Assembly: GCA_017452035.1 (NCBI GenBank) | Contig: JAFTNE010000220.1 | Location: forward strand, 1-12,937 | DNA length: 12,937 nt | Source: Clostridia bacterium | GTDB lineage: Bacteria > Bacillota > Clostridia > Christensenellales > CAG-314 | Direction of reading: 5' to 3' | Shown: positions 12,766 through 12,937 of the stretch, in pieces | Numbering within the stretch: position 1 is the first letter of the stretch | How the letters are laid out: each line of letters begins with the position of its first letter | Translations under genes and position numbers: made by a program | Notes under the pieces: generated by a model | Database searches by the model: none | What the model was told of the DNA's origin: nothing | What the model saw: only the letters and a program-made list of their open reading frames with translations

Positions 12766-12937
12766 ATGTCTTGCTCAAAAGGTCTATTGGCTTTTTGACG
12801 GCAAAATACTGCGTAATCTCCTACATTCTGCTCAGTCACAGACTTTTCAAGTATGCTCCTTCGCACAATGTAGTTCTTCCTTGTATTTTGCTCGTCAAAT
12901 CGCTTGCGCTAAGCCAATATCCCTTTTTCGCAAGACA
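12766..12937. other. Window edge, no supported gene
   Basis: Beyond the riboswitch terminator I see no reading frame with a credible ribosome-binding site on the plus strand. Two plus frames stay open to the edge without a recognisable protein, so a gene could begin here or further right. The minus-strand frame across 12570-12866 is treated as a shadow. Confidence 0.5.

Noticed and set aside
12570..12866. 98-codon minus-strand frame at the right end
   Set aside because: It runs antisense across the cobalamin riboswitch and its terminator. The GTG start has no ribosome-binding site. A TTG further in does have AAGGAG, but the protein matches no family I know, and the RNA on the other strand explains the sequence better.
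1..12937. CRISPR array, tRNA, rRNA, insertion sequence or prophage
   Set aside because: I found no regularly spaced repeats with spacers, no tRNA or rRNA signatures and no transposase or integrase motifs in any frame.

Overview
The window looks like chromosomal DNA from a low-to-moderate GC, endospore-forming Firmicute of the Clostridia type. The evidence is three sporulation genes in a row (spmA, spmB, spoIIE), a TatD-linked radical SAM gene, the B12-independent QueH, and a lipoprotein carrying the Cys-rich module common in gut Clostridia. The genus cannot be told from the sequence alone.

Left part (1-4300, minus strand): metG and tatD overlap by one base. After a gap of about 165 bp comes a TatD-associated radical SAM gene that overlaps queH by 4 bp (ATGA). 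metG has a clear sigma-A-type promoter at 4313-4341 and an untranslated leader of about 175 nt. This block serves tRNA charging, tRNA modification (queuosine) and a metal-dependent hydrolase, plus a radical SAM enzyme of unknown substrate.

Middle part (4350-8724, plus strand): spmA and spmB (ATGA overlap) follow a sequence resembling a sigma-E promoter. A 320-bp spacer with repeats and a candidate Spo0A-box dyad leads to spoIIE. 52 bp after spoIIE lies a stand-alone left-handed beta-helix protein matching the C-terminal acetyltransferase half of GlmU, interrupted near its end by an apparent 1-base frameshift. These genes fit septation, sigma-F activation and spore maturation, with a possible envelope function for the last one.

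Right part (8725-12937): a YfcE-type phosphodiesterase on the plus strand converges with a large M6-like metalloprotease lipoprotein on the minus strand. The two share a strong symmetrical terminator at 9707-9742. Right of the protease promoter, on the plus strand, a sigma-A promoter, a cobalamin riboswitch (about 12582-12686) and an intrinsic terminator (12730-12765) form a complete regulatory leader. The controlled gene must lie beyond the window.

Most of the window is ordinary housekeeping and sporulation content. I did not find a whole new system. The points most worth a second look are the radical SAM/queH coupling, the riboswitch leader, the frameshifted GlmU-C-like gene, the Spo0A-like dyad and the small unexplained repeats at 9612-9693.
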